Translations under genes and position numbers: made by a program
Shown: in pieces, positions 11,101 to 23,100 of the stretch
How positions within the stretch are numbered: the stretch's first letter is position 1
How the letters are laid out: each line of letters starts with the position of its first letter
Assembly (NCBI GenBank): GCA_013350335.1
Contig: CM023539.1
Coordinates: forward strand, 40,844,631 to 40,908,630
DNA length: 64,000 bases
Reading direction: 5' to 3'
From: Chimonanthus salicifolius
Taxonomy: Eukaryota; Streptophyta; Magnoliopsida; Laurales; Calycanthaceae
Notes under the pieces: model-generated
Database searches by the model: none
Told to the model about the DNA's origin: nothing
The model's input: only the letters and a program-made list of their open reading frames with translations

Positions 11101-13585
11101 ACCTTGCTTAATCTGTTTTCCCTTTTTGGCCCGGGGGTAGATTTGTTCGGTGCCTTGTTGTAATTGGTGTTTGGCTTTTTCTTTCTTTTCCCTTCTTGTA
11201 TTCGCATCTCTGGTGCTTTTTATTTAGTATTTATATATGAACCACTTCAAAAAAACATCAATCATCTTTGCTTATTGCTTGATTAGTCATTATTAGTTTT
11301 TTATATATTTTAGGACTAAAATAGATATTAGAATGATTAAAATCAAAATCATTAAGTTTATAAAAGCATAGCTTTGTTCAAGATCATACAGCAATGCAGG
11401 ACATACTTGACTTAAAGAGATATTTTCCCATATGTTGTGTTAGAAACTTAAATGAAAATAAACTTTACAATCCAATATTTAGATTTTTTGGATTTTTTTA
11501 GAATTTTTATGAGGTTTTGAAATTTCACACCGAATTGGACCAATTCGACCGATATTTGAAAATATCGGCTGGTTCGTATAGTGAATCAAAAGGGACAGGT
11601 ACAATGACCCATTCTAGTCTTTTTGAACCATGATTGGATGTTAATAAAGCATTTCTTCACAAGGATCTTCGTAAAGAAGTCCATATGATATCTCATCCTA
11701 GCTTTTGAAGACCAAGAGATGAAAGTTATAGACTCTACAACGCACTCTATGGCCTCAAACAATCGCAAAGGGCTTGGTTTGAAAATTTTCAATCAAATTC
11801 TTCTTCAATATGATTTTATCACATGTCATAGTAATCACTCAATTATAGTCAAGCGCCACCAAGCACATAGATCACGTTGTTCTGACAAGAAATGTTTCTG
11901 ATAACCATATAGGAACTAAATGTCATCTTTAGCATCACTTTGATATTAAAAATATTGGATTAAATATTTTCTGCAAATTGAGTCTGCTAGATCTAAAGAG
12001 GGTATTATTAGCTCTCAGCGAAAGTATACCTTGTATCTACTTCAAGATATGGTAAACTTGACCGCAAGCCCAATGATACACCTACTCAACAATTCAAAAG
12101 TTGCATAGAACTCACACTGATCACTTTCCCAATCTAGGTTTCTATCAGGAGATTGTAGGAAAACTGCTTATCTTACAATCACCTATTCGGACCTTTCACA
12201 TGCCATTAGTATCATCAGTCAATTCATGCATGATCCTCAAACTACTCATTTGAATGTGGTCTTTCGCATATTAAAGTGCCTCAAAGGCCCTCTGCAGAAA
12301 AGACTTTTGTATACTCCACATGGTCATCTACGAATACGTTGATTCTTCAATGCTAATTGGGACAGCTCTCTAAATGATTGCCATTCCACCATTGGTTATT
12401 GTACATATGTAGGAGGTAATCTTGTCAGTTGAAAAAAGCAAGAAAGTCTATGATTGCTCAAACATCGAGTCATGGCCAATACGACATGTGAACTTGTTTG
12501 GCTCAAGTCACTCATGACTGAACCAGGTTACCACAATCAAACTTTATGGCACCTATAAGTGATAAGAAGGCTGTCATTCATATTGCATCCAATCTAGTTC
12601 TCCAAGAGCATACTAAACACATTGAACATGATTGTCATTTCATCTATAAGACAATTGTTGCTCGTAAATCATCAGTCTACACATTAAATCTAAAGATCAG
12701 CTAGCCAACATATTTACAAAGTCTTTTTCTCGATCACGAATGCTTGATATCTACCAACTTGAGGGGGAATGACGACGTGGGTGTATTATTTTGTATAGCT
12801 CTTAGCGTTCCTTTTATATTCCAAACTCAGATAGTTGACTAATTATTTGAATGATTTTGATTGGTTGTAAAATCCCTAAATCAAGGGATTCTTTCAGCTG
12901 TAATTTTGCATTTTCTTAAGTAAAAACTCCTGTCACGAGAGACAGGAACACATTTTAAAGCAAACAATTTCTCTCCGTGTCCTCTTCGTCCGATTTTTCT
13001 TCCTCCCATTCCTTAGTTCCGCATTCTACAGAACTTATCAATTCATTCACAAATTCAAAAACTACTCACATAAAATAATGAAAAATATCCTACATAAACC
13101 CTTTTTCATTTCTCCATCCAAAACATCAGAAACTGCGTCATAATCTCACAAAATAAAAATAACTGCATTATAATGAAAAAACATTGGAAAGAATGCAATT
13201 CATCCTAGAGATTCAACTAAGGCATCCCCAAACTGTACTAGCTTTGAAGAAAGGCAGAATAGTGGTGAGAAAAAAAGAAAACAAATTACAAGTAACTAAA
13301 TCCCACTTCATGACTAGCTCCCAAATAATCAGAATTCAGAAATAAGAAGAAACCGTTACAGAAGAGATGTCCAAGAAATGAAATTCATCCTCGAATTGCA
13401 CAAATTGGAATAAGAGAGAGAAATATAAATACGTACAGCAAATAATCATAGGCTCCAACAGTAATAAAGTAATGGATTTTTTCAAGGATGGTCCCTTGGA
13501 AGATGGGCCACTGGCCGCAGAGGAAAGACACCACCACCAACAGTGTCAGCAGCGCATGCCCCACCAATACCCATTGTATGGCCAT
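5134..13585 (-). CDS. PAT17: DHHC-type protein S-acyltransferase (PAT17-like), 5' six exons, partial
   Basis: Palmitoyltransferase that moves a palmitoyl group onto cysteines of membrane-associated proteins. Coding exons (minus strand): 13585-13437, 8311-8218, 5811-5717, 5600-5433, 5355-5283, 5186-5134. All splice phases agree and give 210 codons plus two bases. The protein starts [13 protein letters not shown]. It has a hydrophobic segment near the N-terminus and further membrane spans ([31 protein letters not shown]). The cysteine-rich domain follows, reading KHCRICDRC, then RFDHHCGWM (predicted catalytic Cys190), then [17 protein letters not shown]. Order and sequence match Arabidopsis At3g04970. 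Exon 6 ends two bases into a Trp codon. The remaining C-terminal part (roughly 190 residues in the family) was not found in 1-5133, so it is either beyond the left edge or lost. Intron 1 (5.1 kb) is full of transposons. Confidence 0.9.
5812..8217 (-). other. intron 2 of the DHHC gene
   Basis: 2.4 kb between exons 2 and 3, GT-AG. Apart from the SINE tail at 7238-7329 I recognise no element or gene; short open frames here carry no family motif. Confidence 0.6.
7238..7329 (+). mobile_element. SINE-1 family, 3' portion
   Basis: GTGGATAGGGAGGTTTGCAC through GGCCTGGACACCTTGGTCTTC and a short A-run closely match the 3' half of the full SINE at 56795-56987. The tRNA-like head is missing (5' truncated). 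Confidence 0.65.
8312..8897. other. DHHC intron 1, proximal part
   Basis: No gene recognised. Around 8560-8890 the base composition is richer in G+C and the text resembles retroelement sequence, but I cannot assign it. Confidence 0.35.
8898..9400 (-). mobile_element. TRIM element (miniature LTR retrotransposon), minus orientation
   Basis: Two copies of an LTR-like segment (8898-9133, beginning TGTAACGACCC and ending GGTATTATA; and about 9201-9400) share CCCTCTAGCACAATATTG and CCCTCACGGCTTTG. They flank a tiny interior of about 70 bp, with a polypurine tract (complement CCACCCCCCTT) next to the first LTR. The interior matches, in reverse, that of the TRIM at 38541-39088 (CCATGGCTCTG against CAGAGCCAGG). 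Its own primer site is damaged. The right-hand end is approximate. Confidence 0.65.
10321..11632. mobile_element. hAT-type non-autonomous element (TSD ATTGGATG)
   Basis: Perfect 8-bp duplication ATTGGATG at 10313-10320 and 11633-11640. Ends CATGGTTTAAAAA and, as complement of the right end, CATGGTTCAAAAA. Next to the ends are repeated words such as ACCGACC, CGAATTGGACCAATTCG and a TATCGG motif. The insertion splits the copia RT codons for [10 protein letters not shown], and removal of the element plus one TSD rejoins them. It contains no transposase. A SINE sits inside it. Confidence 0.85.
10640..10797 (+). mobile_element. SINE-2 family copy
   Basis: Contains a pol III B-box-like GGTTCGAGCCC at 10685-10695, then GTGGCCTAACCTTAGTATGCC and GGGGGTTTTAGTAGGACTGTG, ending in an A-run of 12 (10788-10799). 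The same order is seen in the copies at 34341-34511 and 40797-40905 (minus strand). The 5' end is approximate. Confidence 0.65.
12770..13030 (+). repeat. 3' LTR of the copia relic
   Basis: Begins TGACGACGTGGG directly after the polypurine tract of the copia relic and ends CATTCTACA. About 261 bp, in the normal size range for a small copia LTR. The boundary is inferred because no partner LTR is present. Confidence 0.55.
13031..13436. other. DHHC intron 1, distal part
   Basis: About 400 bp of AT-rich intron next to exon 1; nothing recognised. Confidence 0.5.
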
Positions 13586-13823
13586 ATGCTCTCCACCGCC
13601 CCGATTGCGTTACCGCCGGCACTCCCTCGTCGGTGACAGATGTGGAACTACAAACGACGGAAGGATAGATCCTGCAATGAGAGCGCACGAAACACTCCTA
13701 CCGTGACTTGTCCAGGAATCTTAGAAAAATAGTATTGAATACAATTACATATTTTCTTAATATATTTTAATTAATACACCGTAAAAAAACTCAATAAAAA
13801 AAAATTATCTCCAAATATAATAT

Positions 13824-14009
13824 CCCCGTCCCATTTCAGTTGTCTTATTTGAAACAATTGTATTTTTTAAGGAACTCTCTACATAAAGCTATTATTCTAT
13901 TTGATCTCATCTATTTTCAACAAATTTTATATTAATCCAAATAAATGAGATGAATATTTTGAGACAATTTCAAAATCCATATAAGACAATTAATTTGAGA
14001 GAGAGAGTA
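13824..14009. mobile_element. Stowaway-like MITE, degenerate copy
   Basis: CCCGTCCCATTTCAGTTGTC at the left and ATATAAGACAATTAATTTGA at the right, with the same interior order (GAACTCTCTACATAAAGC, ATCTATTTTCAACA, AAATGAGA) as the better-preserved copy at 36525-36715. It lies just 5' of the DHHC gene. Confidence 0.65.
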
Positions 14010-14074
14010 TAAAATAATCTTAGCCTTTGACTCAAAACTCATTTGGATCCATAATAAATAAATATCGAAACATT

Positions 14075-14255
14075 TTCTTCCTTCGTCTTATTTTAGTTAT
14101 CCTATTTTAAAATTTTGATTCTTGTGAAAAGGCTCTCAAAATTCTCTCCAATATCTTATAACTCTTTTAATAAATAAAAGATAGATAGTTAGAGTAGATA
14201 GATAAATAGAGATAATCAAAATGACATATCAGAAAACTAAATTGGGAGAGAGAGT
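14075..14255. mobile_element. second degenerate Stowaway-like MITE
   Basis: Starts CTTCCTTCGTCTTATTTTAG and ends AATTGGGAGAGAGAGTA. This has the usual Stowaway terminal composition but a different interior from the neighbouring copy. The call is by resemblance only. Confidence 0.45.
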
Positions 14256-15167
14256 ATATCCATAGATCTTTGAATTAAATTCTTCAACTCATTTATACAA
14301 ATAACTAGATTCAGACTTTGCAATAAAGTTATGAAAATCTACGGGACGTTCTTAAAAATATTAAGACAATGACGTTCAGTAACTTTATCATTAAAATTGA
14401 ATGGTTAAAAATTGTATTTTAAATTAAAATTATTCTACTTATAATTAATCAAGTCTGCTTTTAATTTAAATTGGCGGATTTTTATTGATCTCAAACGAGT
14501 GAGTTAGAAAATAAGAAAACATTTTTCTCATTTCTTCTATTTAATAGTCACTGACATGGTATAGTGTTATCTATTTCTTTTTCTTATTTTTTCTCTCAAA
14601 TCTAAGTTGATTTCCCTTATCTTTCTTGCTCTTCTTTATCCTTCATTTTTTTTACATTTTTTACCAAATTACAAAATAAATACAATAGAATCCTTTAGTT
14701 GGACAATCGCCTACTCAAGAGAAATCCTCCGTAAAAAAGTGCTCCTCATCCAAACACGAGTAGGAGAAACAACTTTTAAAGGTGGAAGGAAAAATAGAGA
14801 GAAAAAAGAAGTTCAAATTTCCCCTATTTAATAAATAAGAAAAAAAGGGAATCTTATACATTCTCATACTTTTTTCTTCATCCAAAGGGACTCATTATGT
14901 TGAATTCAGAGTAACTAAAAAAATTGAACCCAAACATCATTTTCACTGACTTGATCTTAATAGCATTGATATTAGTTACCATGTCACCATTGTTTTTCAA
15001 TGTATTTAAAGTTTTCATAAAAGGCAAAACAACTCAACAGTAAGTAGATTCACATAAGAGAATGTTTGAGACAAATGAAATAAAAATCAGTAGAAACAAA
15101 ACAGAGTACATTGAGTGCAATTTTTATAGAACAGAAGATAAAAATTATCAAAGTACAGGAGGTGGCA
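14256..15167. other. AT-rich intergenic sequence
   Basis: No gene or clear repeat recognised between the two MITEs and the hAT element at 15176. Confidence 0.5.
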
Positions 15168-15175
15168 CATAGAAC

Positions 15176-15471
15176 CAGAGTTATAAATATCGGCCGGGTC
15201 AAATATTGGCCGATATTTTTTGATATCATTTTTTTAAAGCTTCATATCGAACATGTGCCCATATATTTGCCCATATCAGATATGGGACAATATCGGTCAT
15301 GATATCAGCTGATATTTTGATTTTTTTAATTTCAAAAAGTAAAAAAAAAACTTACACTCGTTTAATCTTATATTTTTTTATTCAGAAAAAAAAACCCGAC
15401 CGATATGGTGGCAAAAAAATCCGAATAAAATATCGGCCAATATATTGGACGTTCCGATTTTTGAACTCCTG
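15176..15471. mobile_element. hAT-type MITE of the TATCGGCC word family (296 bp)
   Basis: Flanked by CATAGAAC (15168-15175) and TATAGAAC (15472-15479), 7 of 8 identical. Ends CAGAGTTATAAATATCGG and, as complement of the right end, CAGGAGTTCAAAAATCGG. The body is full of TATCGGCC/GGCCGATA and related words on both strands. No coding capacity. Confidence 0.8.
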
Positions 15472-15479
15472 TATAGAAC

Positions 15480-16970
15480 ATTTATTCATTTTCAAAAACA
15501 ACTTAGTAAATGCGGATGAGGATATAACTTTTGAAGTTAAAAAAAAAAAAAACACAATAAACATTATTCAACAAACAAATAAGAACTCAACAATATGCTA
15601 ATTGGCTTCTCTTAATTTCACAAATAAGAAGCATGTGAAATTGTAGATCAGTTTTGATTTGCTTGGTTTTGAGCCCAGTGCACACTTCTTCTTTTTCAAA
15701 CATTCAACTTTCACAAATTAATCAGATGATTAAAAATTAAAAATCATTGAAGTTTTAAAGGAAATACAAATTACTACAATGACTCCTTTGAATGAAGAAC
15801 ATGACAATGAAAGAAGGAATGACATTGAAAAATTAAGTACTAATATATGTAGCTATCGATTAGGAAATAATGAATAATTATAAAAATTATGACAACCTTA
15901 TAGGACTAACTTTCAATTGATTTAAACTATTAAAACTTCATACAGTGATTAGTTTGTAATTTTGAATGCTTGAGTTGAGGCTGTAAACTTGTTCTTTGAT
16001 AATGGTTTTTTTAAACAAAATTTATTTTATTTTTCTTTTTTTAATGATCAAAAGTGTCTATGCGTCTCACTTGACTAATTCTTTAGAACATGTAAAAACC
16101 TCCCAATCTTCACACACCGGGTAAGATTATGGAGAGTAGCCCATTAGAATATGATGTGAATGGAACTCAAGACTCCTTCGTGTTGAGACACGTTTTTTAC
16201 CGTGACTCCTATCCCTTCGAGTTCCTTTTATTTTTTAAGTTTTGTAACAAGTTCTCAAATGTCAAATTATTTTACTCAGTAAGTTAGTATGTCACAAATA
16301 ATATATAATCTGTAAAACCATTTATTTTCACTTGATCAAATTTGATTATAGATAACTTTGTATATGATTGAAGCGAATGGCTATCTTGTTACGTATTTAT
16401 GTATGATTTAACATATGAGAAAAATGGTCATACGTTGTATTTTACTCGCGAAGAAAGTTTCAGTGCTTTAATAAATTAGTTGATTTGTATCAGTATAAAA
16501 ATATAGACACATTTTTACAAAAAAAGATAATTAATAATAATTTTAAGTATTAAAATAAGCAATTTGCTACAAAAATGATTTGTGTAATTCTATTCTATAA
16601 TTACTTTGTATAAGTAAAGTATTTTTGTATTATACTTAAAATAGCTTATTTAACTCTTAGCCAAGTGTTAGGTCAGAAGAGAGACATCGAATTTTTAATC
16701 AACATAAACAATTTGTATATAAATGTCATTATTCCATCAAAGAAAGTAAATGACTTATTTTAAAAAATAAAATAAAAATATTAATTTATCAAACTATTAA
16801 AAGGTGAGTATTTGTGTTGTGAAAACTGTAGGGTATGTAAATCTAACTAAGAATAGATTAAATTTTCTTATTTGAATTGAGTTGTTTGAACTTTGAAGTA
16901 GGGAAATCCGAGACAATCTAGGATTTTTGTGATTGTATTTTATTTGATTTTTCTTTTCTTTTTTTAGTAT
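15480..16970. other. AT-rich intergenic DNA with a SINE-1 remnant near 16030-16170
   Basis: At 16055-16120 the minus strand matches the SINE-1 3' region (complement of TCTCACTTGACTAATTC and CCTCCCAATCTTCACACACC). The remainder shows no gene. Confidence 0.45.
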
Positions 16971-16995
16971 TTATAAGTTTGCAAAGCAGAAGTAT

Positions 16996-17010
16996 TTATT
17001 ATAAATATAT
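16996..17010 (+). promoter_or_regulatory. candidate TATA box of the aldo/keto reductase gene
   Basis: TATTATAAATATAT about 175 bp upstream of the start codon. It is followed by a GA-repeat leader (17143-17180) of the kind common in plant 5' untranslated regions. Position is plausible; no other support. Confidence 0.4.
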
Positions 17011-17181
17011 TACATCAATAGTTCTACCCAATCTATTTTGGCATGTAAGGATAAATAAGGCGGCAAATGATACCGTTAAAAACCATTCTCCCCCCATTCC
17101 AGGCGCCTCGGATGATGGAGATGATGGGTTTGCTTCATTTCTAGCGAGAGAGAGAGAGGGAGAGAGAGAGAGAGAGAGAAG

Positions 17182-20100
17182 ATGGCAGCAGCAGTGCCTC
17201 TTTTCAACCTTGCCCCCGATTTGAAGGTTTCCAGGCTGTGTTTAGGTCTCTCTCTCTCTCTCTTTCTCTCTCTTCCAAGAAATTCAATCTATAATCACTG
17301 TTTTCTCTCTCTTTATTTGTAATTCTTCAGGAACAATGACATTTGGGGAGCAAAATTCTCTACAGCAATCTTTCCACCTTATGGACGACGCCTTCCATGC
17401 TGGAATCAACTTTTTCGACACAGCAGAAATGTATTTTCTCCTTTCAAATAAAATTTTCTCCTGAGATGTCTCCTGTCTTTGAATTTGCATCTAACGCATA
17501 TGCTCTCTTCAGGTATCCAGTGCCTCAACGCCCCGAAACTCAAGGGAGGAGTGAAGAGTACCTCGGCCGCTGGATCAGAGAACGGAGAATTCCACGCAAT
17601 AGGGTCGTATTGGCTACAAAGGTTGCTTTCTTTCTCTCCTCCCCCCCGCCCCCTTCTGTTTGTTTGTGGATTTTGTGGCTGTTGTTCTTTATGTGGATTT
17701 ACTGTTCAATTGAGTTTCAGTAATGAGTCCACAAAATGTTCACAAAGTATATCAGTTTCAACTGTTTCTGCTTCAGCTTGTTATTGGAAACGAATGATGT
17801 TGCAATTTAAAGGCTGTTTTCTAGTTGTGATTACTTGGCAATATGATTATCATTTTAGTAAATTTTCTCTTTAATGAACTCATGAGTCTTTCAGTTCCTA
17901 CCAATGAACTATTAGTGAGGGGGTATTTTCTCTTTCTGATTCAACTCATAGAAAGGAGCCAAATGCCAATCTTTTGTGAGCCCACATAGAAAAGACATAA
18001 ATAAATAAGAAAAAGATAACTCAAAGAAGGAATTAATCATTCTTCTAAAAAGTAGCTCCACTCCTTCCTTATTTCCAAATGTCAGACATTTTGTGGAGAG
18101 AGAGTGGATGAAGGGACCATATTTTTATTTTATTTCACCAATTATTTTGTCATCTGTACTCCAGAAACCAACTTATTTCATAGTGTAGTCCAGTAATTAA
18201 GCCAACTTTGATAACCAGAAGTTTAGAACTGCATTATATGTCACACCTCATAGAGGGGAATGCCACTGCATTACTGCGATAAGAAATTGGTTTACTCAGT
18301 GTAGAATGACAATATGCTGTTTCTGCTGCAATGATTTCCTGAAACCCAATAAACCCAATAGCTGTTGAGTAAAGTTGTTTTCAAATCTTTCCACAAAAAA
18401 ACTGTTGAGTGGAGTTCCATTTGAATGGACAGTTCCATACAATCATAGGTTCTGGTGATATGAGTCGTTGTGCTACAATTAGCTATCGGTGTGTCGTAAA
18501 TTCTTATCAATGCTTAAGACTGTTGGTTGTGTGCCATATTTTCTAGCGGAATTGATTCTATGTGGCTATTAAGATTTAGATTTATTCACCTTCGCAATTA
18601 GGGAAACTTGTTTAATTTCAAAATTTGAATATGAAAAATTAACAATTTTGTGGAGAGAGAGTGGATGAAGGGACCATATTTTTATTTTATTTCACCAATT
18701 ATTTTGTCATCTGTACTCCAGAAACCAACTTATTTCATAGTGTAGTCCAGTAATTAAGCCAACTTTGATAACCAGAAGTTTAGAACTGCATTATATGTCA
18801 CACCTCATAAAGGGGAATGCCACTGCATTACTGCGATAAGAAATTGGTTTACTCAGTGTAGAATGACAATATGCTGGTTCTGCTGCAATGATATCCTGAA
18901 ACCCAATAAACCCAATAGCTGTTGAGTAAAGTTGTTTTCAAATCTTTCCACAAAAAAACTGTTGAGTGGAGTTCCATTTGAATGGACAGTTCCATGCAAT
19001 CATAGGTTCTGGTGATATGAGTTGTTGTGCTACAATTAGATATCGGTGTGTCGTAAATTCTTATCAATGCTTAAGACTGTTGGTTGTGTGCCATATTTTC
19101 TAGCGGAATAATATGATAAAAAAAAAGAGAAAAAGAAAAAGGAAAAAGTAAATTATGATAAAATAGAATAATATCAAGCAATTTGGTTTGAAAGGTGGGA
19201 AAAGGCATATACTCTTTTTCATCCAGTCAAGGCATTCAAACTATCCCAGTCTCATTAAAGCATTTGATCCATACAGGTTACTGGACCATCTGGACAAATG
19301 AACTGGATTCGAGGTGGACCCATGTGTTTGGATGCTAAGAACATCTTAGAGGCTGTTGATGATAGGTTTAGTCTGTTCCTTTCTTCTTCTTTTTCCTTGC
19401 AGTACTACAAAATGTTGGCTCATCTCTTCTGAATATCATGGGTACTTCGATAGGCCTTCAATTGCATCAAAGCCAAAATTATGCTGATCTTGTGGCCCAA
19501 CCTATTAGTTCAAATCCTACAGATGAATCTATAACCATATGTCTACTTTTGTGGCTACTGGTCAAACTGATAAGTTAATCTAATCAGGTTGCTGTGTGTC
19601 TAATGCACTTCCTGCTGGCCTACGTCTTCCCTGGCCAAGATCTCTTTGCAAGAAGGTCGGTTGTTGGCCCAATTGGAGAATAAGGAGCACGATAAGATAG
19701 TAATACAGTGACTCATAATTTAACTTTACAGAATAATCCTTAATATGGTGGTGCAATGTTGGTCAAAAGTTAGTGCTGTATAATGTTTAATGCTCAATGA
19801 CTTTTTTTTTTCTCTCTTGAAAAAAGATTTGATTAGTACAATGAAATTTATGCAATTAATGAAAAGATATAATATGCCGTGGATACTATATAAGCGATGC
19901 ATATTATATTTATCACCAATGTATATAACCTCATAACTCCCAATTACAAAAACAAATATCACAGCATAACATCACCAACAACAAAGAAATTGTCCCTATT
20001 TAACTCGTATTTAGTTAAAGTATCAGCCACTCCATTAGCACTCAACGAACTTGACAAAAAGAAATCCTTGGAGAAGAAGAAATATCGTTAATTTCTACAA

Positions 20101-23100
20101 TTCTGAATGCAACATCTGCTGCCACTTATTTTGCTTTAACACACATTTCATTGCATTGACTGAATCTCCCTCAACAATAATATGGCCTTCGAACTCTAAG
20201 AATCCTTTTATCAACATCCTTGAAGCCTCTCTGAGATCTAAAATTTCAGCCTCATATGACTCCCTTTTACCTGTTTCCCTGGCAATGACTAACAACACCT
20301 CAACATTATGATTATTCAGTACGTTCCTACTCTCTGATGGAGCAGGTTTACCTCTCACAGTTCCATGAACACTAAAATGGTAAACCCCTTATCTGGTGAA
20401 GTCCATTTCTTGTTTTCTTCTTCATTGCTTTTCCCCACAAGAAAGAACCATCTTAGTAACCACTGCAATTTCCAATAAGAATTAGAACTGAGCATGGTTC
20501 TTATTTCTGCTTTGGAAAATTTTGGATCAGATGTTTGTGTATTCTTTGTACTAACTAAGTATTCTTGTAACTGATACAGTTTAATGCGATTGCAAACAGA
20601 CTACATTGATATACATCAAATACATTGGCCTGATCGGTTTGTATGTTGCTCTTATTTTTCATTTAGTAGATCTAAAATTTATAGCACAGTGATTAAAATA
20701 AACAGTCTATTAGAATTTATAAATGAACTATTATCCAGTTTCTCACTGAATTTTTTATTTCCTTTTATTTATCACTATTTCCATTTTTAGATTGTTTGTG
20801 CCTGTTATTGCAGCTATGTTCCCATGTTTGGAGAAACTGAGTATGATCCAAGCAAACAGTTTACATCTGTACCTATGGAAGAACAGCTTGATGCTTTAGG
20901 AAAAGCTGTTGATGCCGGTAAGGTATGCTTGTTAAAGTGCAGGCCTGTTTCGTAGCCAGTATCAAAAGGAATCAGGTGGAATTTTGCTTACGCGTCACTA
21001 ATTTCTCCTAAAAGAAATAATTTTCAATTTTTTCCTAATGGTAAAAACATAGATAGTTCATGAGAATGTCTCACCTTTGGCATTCCTAAAAGTTGCATTA
21101 AAAAAATCATGAAGAGAACGGTTTTTTATTGACCAAAAAGAAAGGGTTTCCTCCTCAAAGTTAGTTATTCCTAGCAATTGGGTGGGATGGCTCCTTGATT
21201 CAAGAGAGAGGCTTTGTACGGGTTTTTCCTAATTCCTAGGAGATGAATTGCTACCAAATGGAAATTATGGGTTTGACCTGCATAATGGAATGTTTAATTC
21301 CCGCAAGGGCTCTGATTTCCATCAAATCTACTTGTAGATAAGATATGTTGGACTCAGTAATGAGACACCATATGGTGTGATGAAGTTCCTTCAGCTAGCT
21401 AATAATGACAACCGGTATCCTAAGATAGTGTCTGTTCAGGTACGGATTCACTTGTAATCAGCTCTATGTATCATGTTGTTTGTTGCTTGTCTTTATCTTT
21501 TTCTCAGCCTGGCCAACTACAAATGTTGTTTTTGTGCAATTTTTTTTTTAAATAGAATTCATACAGCCTACTTTGCCGGAATTTTGACTCTGGATTGGCT
21601 GAATGCTGTCATCACGAAAGGTAATACTATTCCTAGTTAAGTTTGATTTCCATATGTAACGCCCCGCCCTTTTTCACTCACTTCTTTTCGTAAAATCAGA
21701 GTCTATTTTTTTTTTTTTTAACAAAGAGTGATAGAAAGTGGGATGTCACGAGGCGAGCTAAGCCCAAACTTCTAAAGTCCGACCCTTAACTGGCCAACCC
21801 TATGTGTGCATGGACTAAGTCCATGAAAACGGTTCACACATAACAATTTCAATATGCGAATAACATCATAACTGCGGAATTATAATCATAACATGCGGAA
21901 TTATAATAGAACCCAGTTCTATTCCATTTCAGATAGCAAAGTACGTTAAGTCCTTAATCATTAATTAAAGTAACATAATTATCCAATCAACATCCAACCA
22001 TAGTAAATTCATCTAAGTTATTATATGTCCGGAAACTAGTTACTCAAATACATGTCCATAAGTAACTTTATTAAAATATAAACTAAATCATCCAAGCTCC
22101 TATGCCTGGCCCGTTTCACGTTCATTCTTCTCCTTGTTTCCTGTATCATCCCCTAGGGTAGAAGTAGGGCGTTAGAATAACGCGCCCAGTAGGTATTCCA
22201 GTTACGGCTAACACATGGTTAGTACAAAACATATATAATAACATATAGTCCAAAAACCATATAAACCATGCCATGCAATGATGACAAATGCAATGAGTCC
22301 CACCCATCACATGTACATAAAAGTACCCCCACATAGGTCTTTCGGACGCCCCGACGGAGTGTGGCCCCTCCGGTTACATATCCCTCACCTCATGCCATGC
22401 ATGAGATGCCAATGAAATACATGCTATTTTATCATATAAACATAGCATTAAAAATCACATTTTGAAACATATCTAACACATGCTATTTTATCATATAAAC
22501 ATAGCATTTAAAACTCACATTTTGAAACCTATCCTTTGCAATATAAATTCATCAAAATAAGATAAAAACAATGTACATCAACCCATGGTTTCAAATAGTT
22601 GGAATCCTACCAAAGACCACTACGTGTCCTTGCGTCTTTCGTCTGGTAACCCGCTCACGATCGTACACACCTTATGAGGTCCCGTTACCTTATAATATAA
22701 CAATCAATTAAAACCAAGTCCCACTTGATTTACAATATTTAAGTCCATAAACCAATCCCCATGGGGTTCGGCCATGACTGAACCCATGATCCTTCAATTT
22801 TGCTTATATTTACAACAATGCCGTTCATACCACTTTTATTCATTAATCTAATGATAAACAAGTTAATCATCTAAGATACATCAACCTTATGCTCAGCAAA
22901 CATTCACCATGGGGTTCGGCCATACACCATGGCCGAACCCATGGTCTATCATTTCCACTCCTATTTACAATTTTGCCATTGGTCTAATCATTTCAAACCT
23001 TCCATTCATCAACACATAAACATAATAGATCCATAATTGGTTCATGGGGTTCGGCCAAGCACCATGGCCGAACCCTACCTTGATCTTCCATTTAATCAAT

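Larger units (their letters stand above)
9655..12769 (+). pseudogene. Ty1/copia pol relic (linker, reverse transcriptase, RNase H), split by a hAT element
   Basis: Conceptual reading in shifting frames gives copia pol landmarks in order. The pre-RT linker is near 9850-10020. The RT start [20 protein letters not shown] is at 10043, and [20 protein letters not shown] follows. Then QLD is interrupted at 10320 and resumes at 11633 as DVNKAFLH. Later come RAWFENFNQ, IVGKLLI and the RNase H tail ([22 protein letters not shown]). Stops and frameshifts are frequent. It ends at a polypurine tract (GAGGGGGAA) directly before the 3' LTR. It is antisense to the DHHC gene, inside its intron 1. No 5' LTR was found. 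Confidence 0.8.

Noticed and set aside
16979..17224. 81-codon frame overlapping the reductase start
   Set aside because: Runs in a different frame through the GA microsatellite; the ATG at 17182 in the other frame gives the family N-terminus.
18292..19067. pair of 72-codon minus-strand frames with nearly identical proteins
   Set aside because: Their similarity is explained by the underlying 464-bp DNA duplication; no start context or domain.
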